Positions 12,146 to 25,297 of a stretch of DNA of 64,000 nucleotides are shown piece by piece. The notes below the pieces were generated by a model that had not been told where the DNA came from, made no database searches, and worked only from the letters and a program-made list of their open reading frames with translations. The position numbers and the translations under genes are program-made. The DNA comes from Diadema setosum (taxonomy: Eukaryota; Echinodermata; Echinoidea; Diadematoida; Diadematidae). Position 1 is the first letter of the stretch; each line of letters begins with the position of its first letter. The stretch spans positions 26,012,942 to 26,076,941 of the forward strand of contig NC_092706.1 in NCBI RefSeq assembly GCF_964275005.1. Reading direction: 5' to 3'.

Positions 12146-13329
12146 CTGATCTCTATAGATACCAAGGAGAGTAGGACAGAAGAAATGAATAATGGGCAAA
12201 CTTTAAAAAGAGGCCATCTATGAATCAGCTATAAAAGGTGAAAAGGAGATGAAATAAGGAATAGGGATAGAAAATGTCCTTGACCAGGCTTTCAGACAAA
12301 AAGCTAACCAACCAATGAGATTTAGTAAACGGGGCAGAATGATGTCGTGTCTGAAAACAGAAAATGACACAAATAACCGTTTACAATTTGTAATCAGGAA
12401 ATATTTGAATAAGGTTTTTTTTTTTAATGACGATGAAAGCATATGATGAAAGAAAGGTAAGAAAAAAAATGGAAAAATGCAGATGTTGCTTAATATAACA
12501 TGGAATGGAGACTATCCAAAATTTTGCATCACAAAATCGATATAGATATTTCAAGACTAGGTCTTGCATGGGGAGAGGGAAGGAGACAACACACATACAC
12601 ACATAAAAGAAAAACAGCTTGGAGGAAGACTATCAGTTTCTTTCTTTGTCTTTTCAAAAGACTCATTCACTTGTCAAATACAAAAAGGCCACTCCTTGGA
12701 TAAAGGCTAAATACAAGGTAAATATATGCGTTCAAATTCCACTGCGTCGTGGCTTGTAGCCACCCATCTGGAAAAAGTCCACCCATTACGGTAAGTGAAG
12801 CACAAGTGAGAGCATGCACATTATATCAAAGTATCTGGTAAAGCACAAAATACATCATGAATGCGGTTACACAGGAATCTTTGGCAAATTACAGCATTCT
12901 AATGCATACTTCTTGTCTCAAATATCATCAATATCCAGAAAAAAAAAGTAACAATTGATCCCAATGAGAATCTGACAGTACAAACAAAACAACAGATATG
13001 TTTAAGAAGGGTTTGTCAGTATCTGAGTTTAAACATAAGTTAGAGAAATAAAAAAGGGGGCTATTACGATATATATGTTTGTCAGATTGTTTGATATTGG
13101 TAAGTATTTTAACTAATCCAACGCTTTGGTTTCAATAACTGTATATGTGGAAAGGTTTTCCATGCGGTACACTTTCCTTTTAGAGTCAGAAAGGTGTTGA
13201 TGCTGATGACGGTCTGCACAAATTGCAACCTTCTGCTTCTAAAGGGATCAATACACCGTACTTCAGCCTCCGCCTGTGACAAGACATTATACGAAGAAAG
13301 AGTTTCAATGTGTGGATGGTGTATGAAAC
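12146..13329. other. No supported gene
   Basis: AT-rich sequence without convincing exons or clear repeats. Confidence 0.4.
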
Positions 13330-13545
13330 TTACTGTAAAAGTGGATATTTTCGCGCGACTAATTTTTCGCGCTAGGCCGGGTCAGAAGAATTTCGCGTGT
13401 TTTTGATTCCGCGGAATCAAGACATCACGCACAGGAACGTATGGCAAGCAAAAATATTCGCGTGTTTTTATTTTCGCGCTAGTTTCTGGTTGCGCGAAAC
13501 GCGCGAAAATTTCAACACCGCGAAAATTTCCACTTTTACAGTAAA
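13330..13545. mobile_element. MITE with TTACTGTAAAAGTGG TIRs, CpG-rich interior
   Basis: The ends TTACTGTAAAAGTGG and CCACTTTTACAGTAA are inverted. The interior is full of TTTCGCG and CGCGAAA. Related ends occur at 16859, 25886, 54304 and 62896. Confidence 0.75.
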
Positions 13546-16500
13546 TTACAATGTACCAGGTACCGACTACAGTACAAAAAGGAGCTTTAAAGAATAATAC
13601 GATAAGCATAACATCTTGATAGTGACAGAACGTTGAAACTGAACGATAACGATTATTTCAGAAAAGAAGCACACACATGTTGAACTAGTTAGCCCCATAA
13701 TATCTAACATCATGGGAAATTGGAAATTAACTTTCACATTTGGCAATATTTTTGGTAGCCAGCTGTTATAATACATAGTTTATCTTGGCAACAATTACAG
13801 TGATAATAACTACCTTGATGACAATGAGAATAATAATGGTTAACAATAATATCAATAATCATCATAATAACCATAATAACTATAATAAAATGTTTAAGAC
13901 AAGTTACGCACTGCAGCTTTGATTAAAAATACAATCAATAAAAAATGGCAAATTTCTTAAAACAGAATCTTTGATCTATTTAATAATAATTTTTTGTCCA
14001 CACAGAATAAGATTATGTAGTTTATGTCAAACAATCTTTGGTTTCGAAGGAATTTATGTTTAGAAATTATGATACGTATGCATAATTAGAAAAAAAAAAT
14101 CCCAGTTATTCTGTTCTCAAGGATTATATAAGCATAAATTGTTGTTGTTTTTTTCTTTCCCCATATAACCGTAATCATTATCAACATCACAGGGGTATTC
14201 AGACCATAATCAATGTAACACACAACCGTCTGTTTCTTGATAAGTTAATTATGAGAACGGCTGTTTACAAAAATATATTTGTACAAGTACTACAACCAAC
14301 AAAAACGAAATAAAGAACAAGCAAAATCCTTTGAGAACACAGTAGTTGTGCTCGACAAAGATAACTTACACACATGCGTCACACTACGTCTTTTGAAGAC
14401 ATTACAGTTTAGCCAATGCAGCATATCTTAGTTGTTCCACACAACCACCAATCCAAAGCCTCACCGTAAAATTAATTTTCCACGGATTCAACACAAACTT
14501 TGATGTAACAGGGATGCCAACGTGTAAATAGCACTGCAGTATTCTCAGGGCCTAAAAGGCATATTTTTGGTGGAAAATACAGTATTTTTACTTTTTCTCC
14601 ATATTAGGGCAAAATAGTTTTTCCCATGAAACCTGCAATATTTTTAGCCAAAAAGAGTACAAAACATTGCAAAAAAGTAACAGTTGGCATATCTGTAATA
14701 ATGACAATAAAAAACAAACAAACAAAGATGCTGAAAAGCAAACACCTCATGGTTCTATTTAGCCACTTGTCTTTGGGAATCCTCACATTTTCATTATGAA
14801 CATGTGCATATATTTCATGACTTAACTTTGTTTGCGTACAACACAATTCATAACAAAGCCCACTGCTTTTTGTCCCTTTCACCATTATCAACATCTTCAG
14901 CATCAACAACATCACCTTCCCGTCACTCTGTTCACATCCAGCTGCCTCCCAAACCCTGTGCTCTAAAAACTATGGTGACCGGGCACTGTTTGTTCTTACA
15001 CCAATGTTTTGGGGGACAAGTTGCCCATCCTACATCAACAGTAACTCTTTTCTGGAATCTTTTAAAACTCACCTCAAAATAAAACATGATTTGCTTTAAA
15101 CACAGACCCTCTCATTCTAGTCATTGAAGTGCTCAGAAATTTCTGAAGCAAGCTGTTTTTTTTTTGGACAATCTTGCATTATTAGGCCTTCTGTTTTCAT
15201 TATTTTCATGTGTAGAAAGAGTAGCGGTGGTGTCATTACTACATGGAACATACTATTACGTGTATATAAGCAATGGATCAGACTCTTGATATAAATTGAT
15301 CTTTAGAAACTAGATTGAGAACATGGCAGAAATCTGTTGACAAGAATCTCACTTAGCACGAGACAAGTACCCCACACAAACCAGTTTAACCATTTCCGTG
15401 CCGGGGAGTTTTGGACAGTGTGTTCAAAGCTATGGGGTTTACTGTGTTAATCAGCACTCCAGGGATTACAAGGAAAAAGAATTCTAACCTACAAAAGATA
15501 TAATATTTCTCTGTATTTTTTTACACTTGTAGTGAGGTGACAAAAATCACCTTTGCAGCTTGGACAAAATCAATGCAAACTCCTAATATGTGAATGTTAT
15601 AAATCTATCTGCTAGCCGTATAATGTGCAATTGCACAGTGACAGATTTGCTCAAAATTTCATAGTTTTATAAACTTTGTCTCCCCAACACTTCCCTCACA
15701 AAACATGAAATGAAAAATCATCAGTCATGTAATAAATCACAAGTTTGTGCAATCTCTGGTAACAAGTTGAACACAACGTGATCCCAATATAAAAAACATG
15801 TGAATGCGAATAAAAAAGTGTGTTTTTATCTATAGTCTGATACATACACACTGTTTGCCTTGATAATACTTGCATACTCTGATGTAAATGAAACAAGAAT
15901 CTCACCATGGATTACGTGATACCAACAGCTTGAAATTTCATGCACGCAGTATACAGAAAAGTATACAGAAAATTCACAGAAATTTTCTGAGGCGGCACAA
16001 CGTATGTCCCATTCTTTGATCAATATGTGATGATACAGCGCAGTCAGTCAGTCATGCTTGGAATACAGATGTTTGTGATAATGAAATTACTTACACAGTA
16101 GGTATGCTGTGACTTGTTATTTACACTCATTTTCAATTGTCGTCAGCACTGTCACACGCAAAGTACGTAATATTGCATAATGAAGAGTAGTCGTAGGCCA
16201 TGCATATACAAGTATAATATACTAGTAGTCGCACACTGTGTGAATCGAGTGCCATCTTGCAGAGTAACTCACTTGCGGCACCGCACAGAACACAGCTTGA
16301 GATGTAAAAGATTTGTAGTACGGACCGATACCTTGGTCTCTGTTATAATAACAGTGGGAGCCGTATTGGCGACAGAGCACACAATACTGGCGATTACAAA
16401 AGGCAGATGTGAAGCTCATTGGCATTCTAGAGATATATGCAGTTGCAGTTATAGTAATACTGCTATTGAACATGTACATGTATATTACAATTCTAATGGA

Positions 16501-16858
16501 AATCTGGGCTAGAAGCAGCAATAATGGCAAGGTTCGTCATTTTGCATTTACTCAGCGTCGCATAAGCAAAGTGAGTATTGTCACATCCTTTACACAAGAG
16601 CAAAACTGCATTACGATCTCGAGTTTTTATCACTTGCATGACACTAATCATATACTGTAGTTATTGTTCTCTTTACCGTTGTTGTACAGCCCAGAAATGA
16701 AAGCTGTTTTCTATTGCAGTAAGACACATTTTGTTTTGAATTGTAATTTCTTTTTAAACTGCACTTCCTGCACAAAAACTTCATCTGTATTTTCATGTTA
16801 TAAATTTGCTATCTTCAATTTATACAGTAAATATCATAGCCAAAACATTGTGTACCGG
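13546..16858. other. No supported gene
   Basis: AT-rich sequence. A solo TTAACCATTTCCGTGCCGGG at 15386-15405 resembles a TTAA-element end, but no partner was found. ATAA-rich tracts lie near 13820-13890. Confidence 0.4.
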
Positions 16859-17053
16859 TACTGTAAAAGCTGTTATTTTTGCGCAAATGAGGTCAAAGAC
16901 ATTTTCACGATTTGACATTGAGGCTATTATAAGTGCACTAATGCCAGTCCTTTCACGATATTTTTCCATGTTGTTAAATTTGTGGCCCAACAGTGATTCA
17001 CGGGATGCCCGAAAATTAACCCTTTTTTAATAGTAAAATAACAGCTTTTACAG
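16859..17053. mobile_element. MITE with TACTGTAAAAGCTGTTATTTT TIRs
   Basis: GTAAAAGCTGTTATTTT at the left is mirrored by AAAATAACAGCTTTTAC at the right. It belongs to the ACTGTAAAA-ended group. Confidence 0.7.
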
Positions 17054-17277
17054 GAACTATCTGTGAGGGGGTCTGTGCCTCTTCTTGCAACTGTTTTATT
17101 TTCTGCATTCACATATCCACTAATAGACAAACAGTTTTGTTTTCCTTTTAAGAATACATAGGTGTCAAATACAAACGTCTATCACTGTGCTTACCAATGT
17201 ATCTTGTTTGTGTGTGATAGAAATGAATTAAAGTAGCGATCGTGCCATTGGATCCCAGCTGGTTTAAAACATGCACA

Positions 17278-17562
17278 AGGCGCAGTCAGACTGGCAAAAG
17301 ATCGAGAAGTTCAAGATTGCGACGTTTTGGCCATTGGTACGCGTGCAAGCAAGAGTGCGCCGTCTGATGGCTAGTGATTGTGACGTAACAATGCACATCT
17401 GTACATGACAATGGCCTCGCGCTTCGGAGGTACCGCCTGCAAACAGATGGAGAAGTTTCGCAGGAAGTTTCACGGGAAGTTTGCGGTCACACTGGCAAAA
17501 CTTCGAGATCTTAAAGATCACCATCTTAAACTTTGCGATCTTTTGCCAGTCTGACCGCGCCT
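17278..17562. mobile_element. MITE with AGGCGCGGTCAGACTGGCAA TIRs
   Basis: The two ends share CAGACTGGCAAAAGATCG in inverted orientation. It is 285 bp with a CG-rich interior and no coding capacity. Confidence 0.75.
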
Positions 17563-18434
17563 ACTGTATGCTAATACTGCCAAGAATGCAAGAGACAGAA
17601 ACCTATACTGACAGCACGCAATAGCACAATAGGTTTGGTTTGGAGAGGGTACAGAAGATGATACAACAATTGTCAGCCACAGATCTGCATAGAATGCTTC
17701 AGTAGATAGTCACAGATAGTTACACAAATGTACACGTACCATCAACCTTGCATGCGTCTTGTTTAACTCGACACACACAGTCTGACTCACAAGACTACAA
17801 ACACACAGGGCGGGACATTCACAACGTTACTGTTAAAAAGTAAACTTTTCTAGCAAATTCCACCTCATTATATCTCATATTTTAGAGAAAGTTTAAAGTT
17901 TCATACACATCACAGCAGCACTATGCAGTTATACTGTATTCGTACCACTGAAAAGAAAAACAAGAAGACTACATACAATGTAAGTATTCTGATTAACAGC
18001 CCACAGCACTGATTATTAAAAAAAAAAAAAAAAAAATCAAACGTAGGGGCTCTGAACCAATCAGCTGTCAGTAAGTTGTCTTCCAAAAAATTACACACTT
18101 TACATGACTATATATATAATATGCATTTAATGCAACAATTGTACGACTGTGATAATGCTATCAAACATACTTTAGTACACATATATTGCTTTCATATCAG
18201 AGCAGAGTAACAGATCAATTCTCTTTGTTCCTTTGGAAGCGCAGCCCCACATCTGCATTCGTACTAAAATGGAATGGAGTAGAAGACATTAGCGCTCCAT
18301 GCACCTCCGCTAAAACCGGAACGCTTTGCTTGAATCCGATGCCATACATGCACGACAAGAATGAAATATGAATTAAATATACATTGTATGAACAGAAAGA
18401 AGAAGAGCATGATACCCTACGGTATGTGCATTCT
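17563..18434. other. No supported gene; poly-A tract
   Basis: There is an A run at 18017-18036. The remainder is unremarkable. Confidence 0.4.
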
Positions 18435-18573
18435 GGGGGCATTTCATGAAGCGTTTTGGTCGGAAAGTTTTATAAAAACTGTTACAAGCTACTGAAATCC
18501 TTTCATCTGATTGGCTGAGAGCAAATTTGTCCGACCAACTTGTCAGACAAAAACGCTTCATGAAATGCCCCCC
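18435..18573. mobile_element. Hairpin MITE with CATTTCATGAAGCG arms and NF-Y-like loop
   Basis: GGGGGCATTTCATGAAGCG is mirrored by CGCTTCATGAAATGCCCCCC. The centre holds ATCTGATTGGCTGAGAGC, a match to the NF-Y (CCAAT box) consensus CTGATTGGYTRR. Confidence 0.75.
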
Positions 18574-19249
18574 AGGTCATGTTTCATCTCACTCCCCCTC
18601 CCTCCCTCAACCATATTTTTCTACATTGTATCCCAGCACATCTTAAGAATAGCGGTAGGATCGGCAGAAACATCCCCAGTCTGTGTAACACTTTTGGCTG
18701 AAACATCGAGAAACACAAACACATAGGGTAATTTTATCCTCATCCCGGAAAAAGGTATCAGCAAAAATATCTGAACAGGATGATATCCAAGAGAGAAGCT
18801 TGGAGGAGACATCGAGTCAATTTATTTACATGGAAAGTTTAACTTTCTCAGAAGAAAGGAAGGGGTAATGAATGGCATACAACATGATGTTCTTGCATAA
18901 AGTAATCAGTACAACTTTCTGCCTTCACAGTACATTCCCAGTATATTCAGACCTTTCAGAATACCGCCATAGATCTTTACTCATATTCAACATGTACATA
19001 CTTTTTACTCTTGTTCTTTTTCCAAGCCAACTGTAAGCTCACTGATACTTTCTTTTACTCTTTTTATACCGTAAATCAGCCCCCCCCCCCAAAAAAAAAA
19101 AGAAGTTTCATACCCATTTACCCCATACAAATAGTTTAATGCTAACGGATTTCTAGTATAAGGCAATTTTTAGAGTTATTCCCCTTCCTGACTGAGCTTC
19201 AGGATAATCCCAGAATAGAAATGAGCACATTTTTTATTGGCTGAAACCA
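18574..19249. other. No supported gene
   Basis: There is a C run followed by an A run at 19081-19102. Nothing else is recognised. Confidence 0.4.
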
Positions 19250-19490
19250 ACGTGTATCTTTACGCAGCAAGATTTTGCTCCTGTGACAATTGCTCCAGTC
19301 TTATCTTCTCGAAGGACTTAGGGTAAGGGTTTGGGTCGTGATAGGGTTTTAGGTTTGTAGTTTGATGTGAGGATTACTAGTAGGTTAGGGTTAGGATTAT
19401 GTTTGTGGGTAGAATCTATGTTTGGCTCAGCGTGCACATAAATTCATGGCATCAATTGTCGCAGGAGCAAATGTCATGGAACCGTATATC
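19250..19490. mobile_element. MITE-like repeat with telomere-like interior
   Basis: TTTGCTCCTGTGACAATTG near 19275 is mirrored by CAATTGTCGCAGGAGCAAA near 19456-19474. Between them are degenerate TTAGGG-like units (TTAGGGTAAGGG, TTAGGGTTAGG). Confidence 0.5.
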
Positions 19491-20604
19491 AAGCAACTCA
19501 CTCTTGCCATAGGACACATGATAAGCAGAAGAAGCTATTGATTGCTTATCATTCTATAAATTTCACAGAGAAATCTTAAGATTTTGAAGGAGGAGAAGAG
19601 GAGGAAGAAGAAAAAAACACAGAAGGAATAAAAAGAAAAGAACAAATCAGGAAGGAGTACAGATTAACAAGTGGAAATGCCAAGTTCAACATACCTTTAG
19701 CTCAATTTTGTTTGGGTATTTTATTTTTTTCCATATCAAAAGCTCTATCATGATGAAAACTGGGTGAAACTGAGGCTGACTAAACAAACGGTACTCCAAA
19801 AAAAACAAACAGTGAGAGAGGCAATTACAATTCTGCTCGACATCCTCTTTGTGCATCAAATCTGACAATGACAATCACTCGATGGTTTTGGTAGTGAACC
19901 ACGCCTAGCTTCACAGTGAGCAATGCGAAGAGCTGGTCACTGCATCACCAGTAAGTCTGCTTGGTTCAAGGTTCTGTTTTATGGAGAGTTATAATTGATT
20001 TTATAGTTGATTTCTATTGTAAGTCTATGGCAGCCTATGTGGTTAAAAAGGAAATTTATAATTGATTACTATAATGTATATCTTTTGATAAAATGGGGCC
20101 CAGGTCATTAGAAGTATACACTTTAAGTGTCCCCATGGCACATAAGTACCACTTTTTGCATTGCAGAATAGAGATAACCATATCTCCTTATAGGTCAGTG
20201 TGTTATGCATACATCCAGGGGTTAATATATTACTGACAGGTTACATGGTATATTGTACCTTTTTCTTACAAACATTGTATTCACTTACAATAATCACAAA
20301 AATGGTTTTGTAGGCATAGCCATCATGGTAAATATCTTTCAATTCTGGAAGCTCTTCATTTTGTCTTTTAATATCTTTCATACTGAAACAAAATCATATC
20401 AAAGAAATGAGCTTGTCACTTCACAGTCATTTTAGATTACAAAACTTGCCCCAATACTGTGGAAAAACTAATATCATCTCAGCAAGCACAGCCCACTGGC
20501 ACCAAAGGATTGGTCAACAAGAGTGATTACTATCTAGTCCCATCAGTACAAAATCAGTTCTGTCGCCAATATGAGAGCTTCAAGGTATTACAAAAGTAAC
20601 CAAT
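19491..20604. other. No supported gene
   Basis: AT-rich sequence that may contain the end of the zinc-finger transcript (AATAAA on minus at 19725-19720). Confidence 0.35.
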
Positions 20605-23595
20605 AGGCCCGTTCACAAACAACGAAAATCAAAATTTCAATCGCGATCCAAATTTCGATTTTTTTTTTTTCGACCGTTCATACACAGGGAAAAATCGCAC
20701 TTCGCAGCAAGGAAAGAACGATCAGTGGCCAAATTGCGCATGCGCGAAACTTGCATGACCGAAGACTGACCCCGCAGTCCCAATAGAGTTTCGCACGCGC
20801 TACGACCGATGGGATTAAAAATACCGATTTCCGAATCTCGATCGCGCTCACACACACGACGCTTGGCAAAACAATCGCGATTATTCTGAAAAATCGCACT
20901 AATAGTGCGAGTTGGATCGCGATAAGGATCGCAGTAATTAGTGAGATTTTTCTGTCCACACTGGAAAAAATGTCGAAATTTTGATCGCGATAAGAAAATC
21001 GATTTTTAAATCGCACTTTTTCCCTTGTGTGTGAACGGGCCTAATATACACGGGCAAGAGGATGCATGATGCGGGGAGATAAATTTAAATAACGGTTAAG
21101 TTGACAATAATGTTTACAAAGATGGAAAAAAACAAGATGAATATAATAACAGAGTCACTTCCAGGGGCATGAAGGCATTAATCCAATTGTTATCAAAATG
21201 ATACAATTTGCAATTAGATCCTTAAATATGGCATCATGTACTTACAATGAAGGGGAATGAAAAGAAAGAAAAACAAACAAGTAGAAAAAAAATGGTTATA
21301 CACCAGCTTCACTCGGTGAAAATGAGGGGAAAATTAAATTTATCAAAATCACACTTACAAGGAAATTATCCGATATATTCAGTAATTAAAAAAAAAAAAG
21401 AGAATACAAAGGATGTCTTTGGGCAAGAAAAGTTATTAGATGTACAATTATATGATATTGTTACATTTACATGACAAAGGCAGATTATAACTTAGATGAT
21501 GGTTAACGCTAAACATTCTTTATACTGAATCAAGGATTGTTACACTTCCTACAGATATCTTTGAGCACTGGAAAGCACATAATGAATTGAGACCTTAACA
21601 TGCATACTGAGTACGATGCCCATCATTGGAAAAAACATTTGATTTTTTTCTGCGATGCAAATCTTGATAGATACTAAGGTGGCAGATATAATTATCTATT
21701 TTTAACAGAAATGAAACAAATACTGGATGAAGTATGACTCTGTTGCATCCCATCTCACCACTTATACAAATTAAAAGTTATCTGTTACAACAGCTTGTCA
21801 CATAGATTAAGATAGTGGGAAATCAACTTGGCAAATAAGTGCCATTGCCAATACACCAAGCAGAAACATTTGGGATTTTGAAGCATACAGGTGTATGCTG
21901 CTAGCAGAGTGTACGAACATAGCAGAAATCAGAGCGGCCCGGCTACCGGCAAGAATTGTGCTAAAAAAAAATGTACATGCTGCACTGCTCTCCAGCCTAT
22001 CAAAACACACATACACACAAATACATGCACACACAGAGACACACACACACACTCTCTCTCTCTTTTTCTCTTTCACTCCAAGTTCTATCCATCAGGAAGA
22101 ATATAATAGTACTATAGAAACAACCTAGTTGCGTGAAATGCAAAGAAGGCGTATAAATGCTCGTTACAGATGTGTGATTAAGCACTTTGGAACAAGAAGG
22201 CTGTACACGGAACTTGACATCCTTTTGCTTCCAAGATGGAAACTATGTGATTGGATTCTACATTTCTGTATGTGATGGAATAAAGCATGCTAGTTACATA
22301 AATTCCACACTCAGAAAAACCAACATTAATACTTCATGCAGCAGATTTTTCCCAACCTGCACTTTTCTTTCTGAACTGGAAAATTTGGATGCAGAAAGAA
22401 TATTAGGATACATACAACCATACTTAAAGGAAATGAACCCTGCATAATCATCAACTTGAAAACTAAAGGGCCTGTGTACATCGTTGCAACTCGCAATAAA
22501 GATATATCATTCAGTATGTTAGACAAACTGTATGATGTTTTGAAGTTCAACTCTATGTACACATGTCAGAACGCCCTTTGTTTCAAAAGTGAACACAAAC
22601 TCAGTTAAAGCTGAATCCATCATGTCCCAAGAGACTGTCTATGTGATAGCAAAAAAAAAAGAAAGAAAGAAAAAGTACCCAAAGATTGAAAACAAGTCAA
22701 CATTACCAACACAAAAGAGGGAAATTATTAAAATTGTCATAAAATAGCAACCTGACAGCCAGCATTTTCATTCCCAGTTGCTTGAGAAACATCTTTGTGC
22801 TGTTCTTCCTTACTAAGTGTGTGCTCACCATATCAATCAACTCTGCTTGGAGTGAATACCCATTCCCAATCAGAATATCAATTAGCAACCAAGGAGACAA
22901 TAGTGCTACTGATGTCCAGCAAATTCTTTTCGAATAAATGCTTAAAAAAGATTTATGCTACTTGTCATTATCCGTCTGTCTCGTTCAAAATGATTTTGAT
23001 GCACCATGCGTAGCCCTATCTTCTTGCTGTGCAAAAACAACATCATAGCATTTGTAGCCATAATAGTTGTGGACCTTTCTAGGTGGGCGTTTGGAAAAGG
23101 GGTAGAGTTTCTCGTACAATAGTTGCTGGCAAGAAAAAGTGTTGATAGCAGACCTTCATCTTCAGTGAAGTATTTGGTATAAGTCAAAAGGAGCAGTAAA
23201 AAATTCACAGGCTTTTGCAGCCGTATAATAACGCCTGTCCAATTAACACACAGGAGATGCTTTTCTTTTTTTAAAGAGTTGTATGATAAACTTTGTTATA
23301 GGTAGAGTGTACTGTCACTCAAGGATTAGGGCAAAAAGGAACAAAAAGTGCATGGACTCAGCAGAAAGCTAACCAATCTCCTGGTTTCCAATTGATGCTG
23401 GGGTATTATGAAGAGTTGATGATTTCAGGACCATACTTTTCTGACCAGTCTCGAGATCAGTCTCAGCAAAGTCTTTAGCCACAGCAAATGTCAATGACAT
23501 GATAACAAGAATAGGCTTTGAATCAAATAAATACACGGCACAATTAACATGGTCCATTTGCAGCTGGAAATAAATGGCAGGTGCTTTGGCTGGGC
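19720..23595 (-). other. Probable 3' UTR of the zinc-finger gene
   Basis: No open frame here looks like a gene. Scanning the minus strand by eye downstream of the stop, the first AATAAA I find is at 19725-19720, with an ATTAAA near 20372-20367. A 3' UTR of several kb is therefore possible but unproven, and the MITE at 20605-21042 would fall inside it. A CA/CT microsatellite lies at 22005-22070. Confidence 0.3.
20605..21042. mobile_element. MITE with AGGCCCGTTCACA TIRs
   Basis: The ends AGGCCCGTTCACA and TGTGTGAACGGGCCT are inverted. The interior has many TCGCGAT and AAATCGCA units, inverted about the centre. TA lies at both borders. 438 bp. Confidence 0.75.
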
Positions 23596-25297
23596 CTAAT
23601 AGTGGCCATAATCTAAAGTGGGCATCATGTTGTAGAGTTGAGCTGGATCTAGTGTATGCATCATTTCCCTGTCACTGGGCACAGGTGGCTTGGGTGGGGG
23701 AGGCGGCGCTGGCGGGGGCGTGACAGGGGGTTGAGGGTTACGGGGCTGGGCTGGCTTCTCCCGCTGTCTACCGGTGGGGCCGGCCTTGTTTGGCCCCGCC
23801 CAAAGGTCGATACCATGCTCCTTCTTCTTGTGGTTCTTCAGGCTGACGTTGTGCGTGAAGGAGCGATCGCAGAAGTCGCATTTGTATGGCTTTTCCCCTG
23901 TGTGCTGCCGCCGGTGGGCCAGCATGTTGTGATACTGGGTGAAGCCCCGCCCACAATCGGGGCATTGGTGGGGCTTCACCTTACGGTGGACAAGTTCATG
24001 CTTCTCTAGGCCGTGCGCCGAGAGGAATTTCTTGCCGCATATCTTGCAATCAAAGTCCCGGACACCCGTGTGGCAGCGCATGTGGGAGCTGAGACTGCAC
24101 TTGAAGCGGTAGGCCTTCCCGCACACCTCGCAGATGTGCTTCAGAACCTCCCCCTGCCGCTTGGCCTGGTGCACCCGGACGTGCGCCCGGAACGCCTCTT
24201 TGGTAAACATCTTCCCGCACTCCTGGCACAGGCGGCGCTCGGCATGAACGGCAAAATGGAAGTTCTTTTGCCCCGGCCGGAACCGAATATAGTCATCGCA
24301 CTGGGGGCAGTGTACCAGGGTCACCGCCCACCTGTCTATATCTTCCCACTCCTTATACGGTTTGGTCTTCTTTTTCTTGCCCCCCTCTCCATCCTCCTCC
24401 TCCTCCTCCTCCTCCTCTTCCTCTCCTTCCTCATGTTCTTCATGGTTATTGGCATCAGCCCCGGCTCCCTTGTCCTTGTCTTCCAGGTGAGCATCCTCAT
24501 CCTGCCCTTCCCCTTTGTCTGCTGGATGTTCATGCTCTTCCGTCGGCCCTGCATCCCGGCCCACCTGGCGATTATCACTGTCTCTCACACTCATGTTTGT
24601 GTAACTGTTCTCTTGCTCCGGCGGACCATCGAGGCCCATCATGTGCGAACCGGTCATGTAGGCGTCGCCCTGGTTGGGGCGCGGGGCACCCCCTCCTTCC
24701 ATGCTCATGTGCATGCTCTGTCCGAGGGACTGGATCACGTTTGGATACTGTGCTCCGACCTTGCCCCACTCCCTCCCCTCCTCGTAGTGCTTCCTGTAGG
24801 CAGAGATGGGGTCGTAGCCCCTGTTGTGGGCCCAGCCCTGCTCCCCCGCCAGCAGCTGGCCGGGCACCCCGGCGCGATACATGCCCCCCGACACCTTGCT
24901 CCAGTCGTTGGAGTAGTTGTCGTGCAGATGCCGCTTGAACGGCGGCATCATCTCGTACCGGCGGGCATCCATAACATCCTGTCCGTAGGCATTGGCCATG
25001 TTCCTGTACATGTCACTTTCAGACATCCTCCGTTGGCCAGGGTCTGGAATACCTTGCTGCTCGTCACCCATGCTACTCAAGTCCTGGTACTGTTTCTCCG
25101 ACCCACGTTCCTCCCCGTTGCCATCCCCACCATCTGGTCCATCCTTGGACTTCAGATACTCGGAGGGGTGGCTGCTCTCAAGGTGCTTTTTAAAGGCTGT
25201 GATGCCGTCGTAGCGCAGACAACAAATCTTGCACTCATAACGTCTGGGAAGTGCATTCCAATCTAAGTTTTTCAACGTACTCATCAGCGATGGTCTC
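23596..25297 (-). CDS. Zinc-finger gene, last coding exon (seven C2H2 fingers)
   Basis: The acceptor GTCCTCTTTTAG precedes 25297, and the stop TAG is at 23598-23596. It encodes residues 650-1216. Fingers (C, C, H, H): 672/675/688/693; 980/983/997/1001; 1007/1010/1022/1026; 1039/1042/1055/1059; 1067/1070/1083/1087; 1095/1098/1111/1115; 1123/1126/1139/1144. The second and third depart slightly from the usual C-to-H spacing. A Glu run encoded by (GAG)n lies just before the cluster. The Pro-rich tail ends in a short Tyr-containing terminus. Confidence 0.93.

Noticed and set aside
11514-12165. Minus-strand Pro/Ser/Leu-rich open frames
   Set aside because: They are translations of the G-rich low-complexity tract, with repetitive composition in more than one frame and no gene context.
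22187-22447. 86-codon plus-strand frame
   Set aside because: It has no domain and no splice support, and it lies in the probable 3' UTR of the minus-strand gene.
24013-25266. Plus-strand open frame of 417 codons
   Set aside because: It lies antisense to the zinc-finger exon. Its length follows from the GC-rich, stop-poor complement, and it has no family features.
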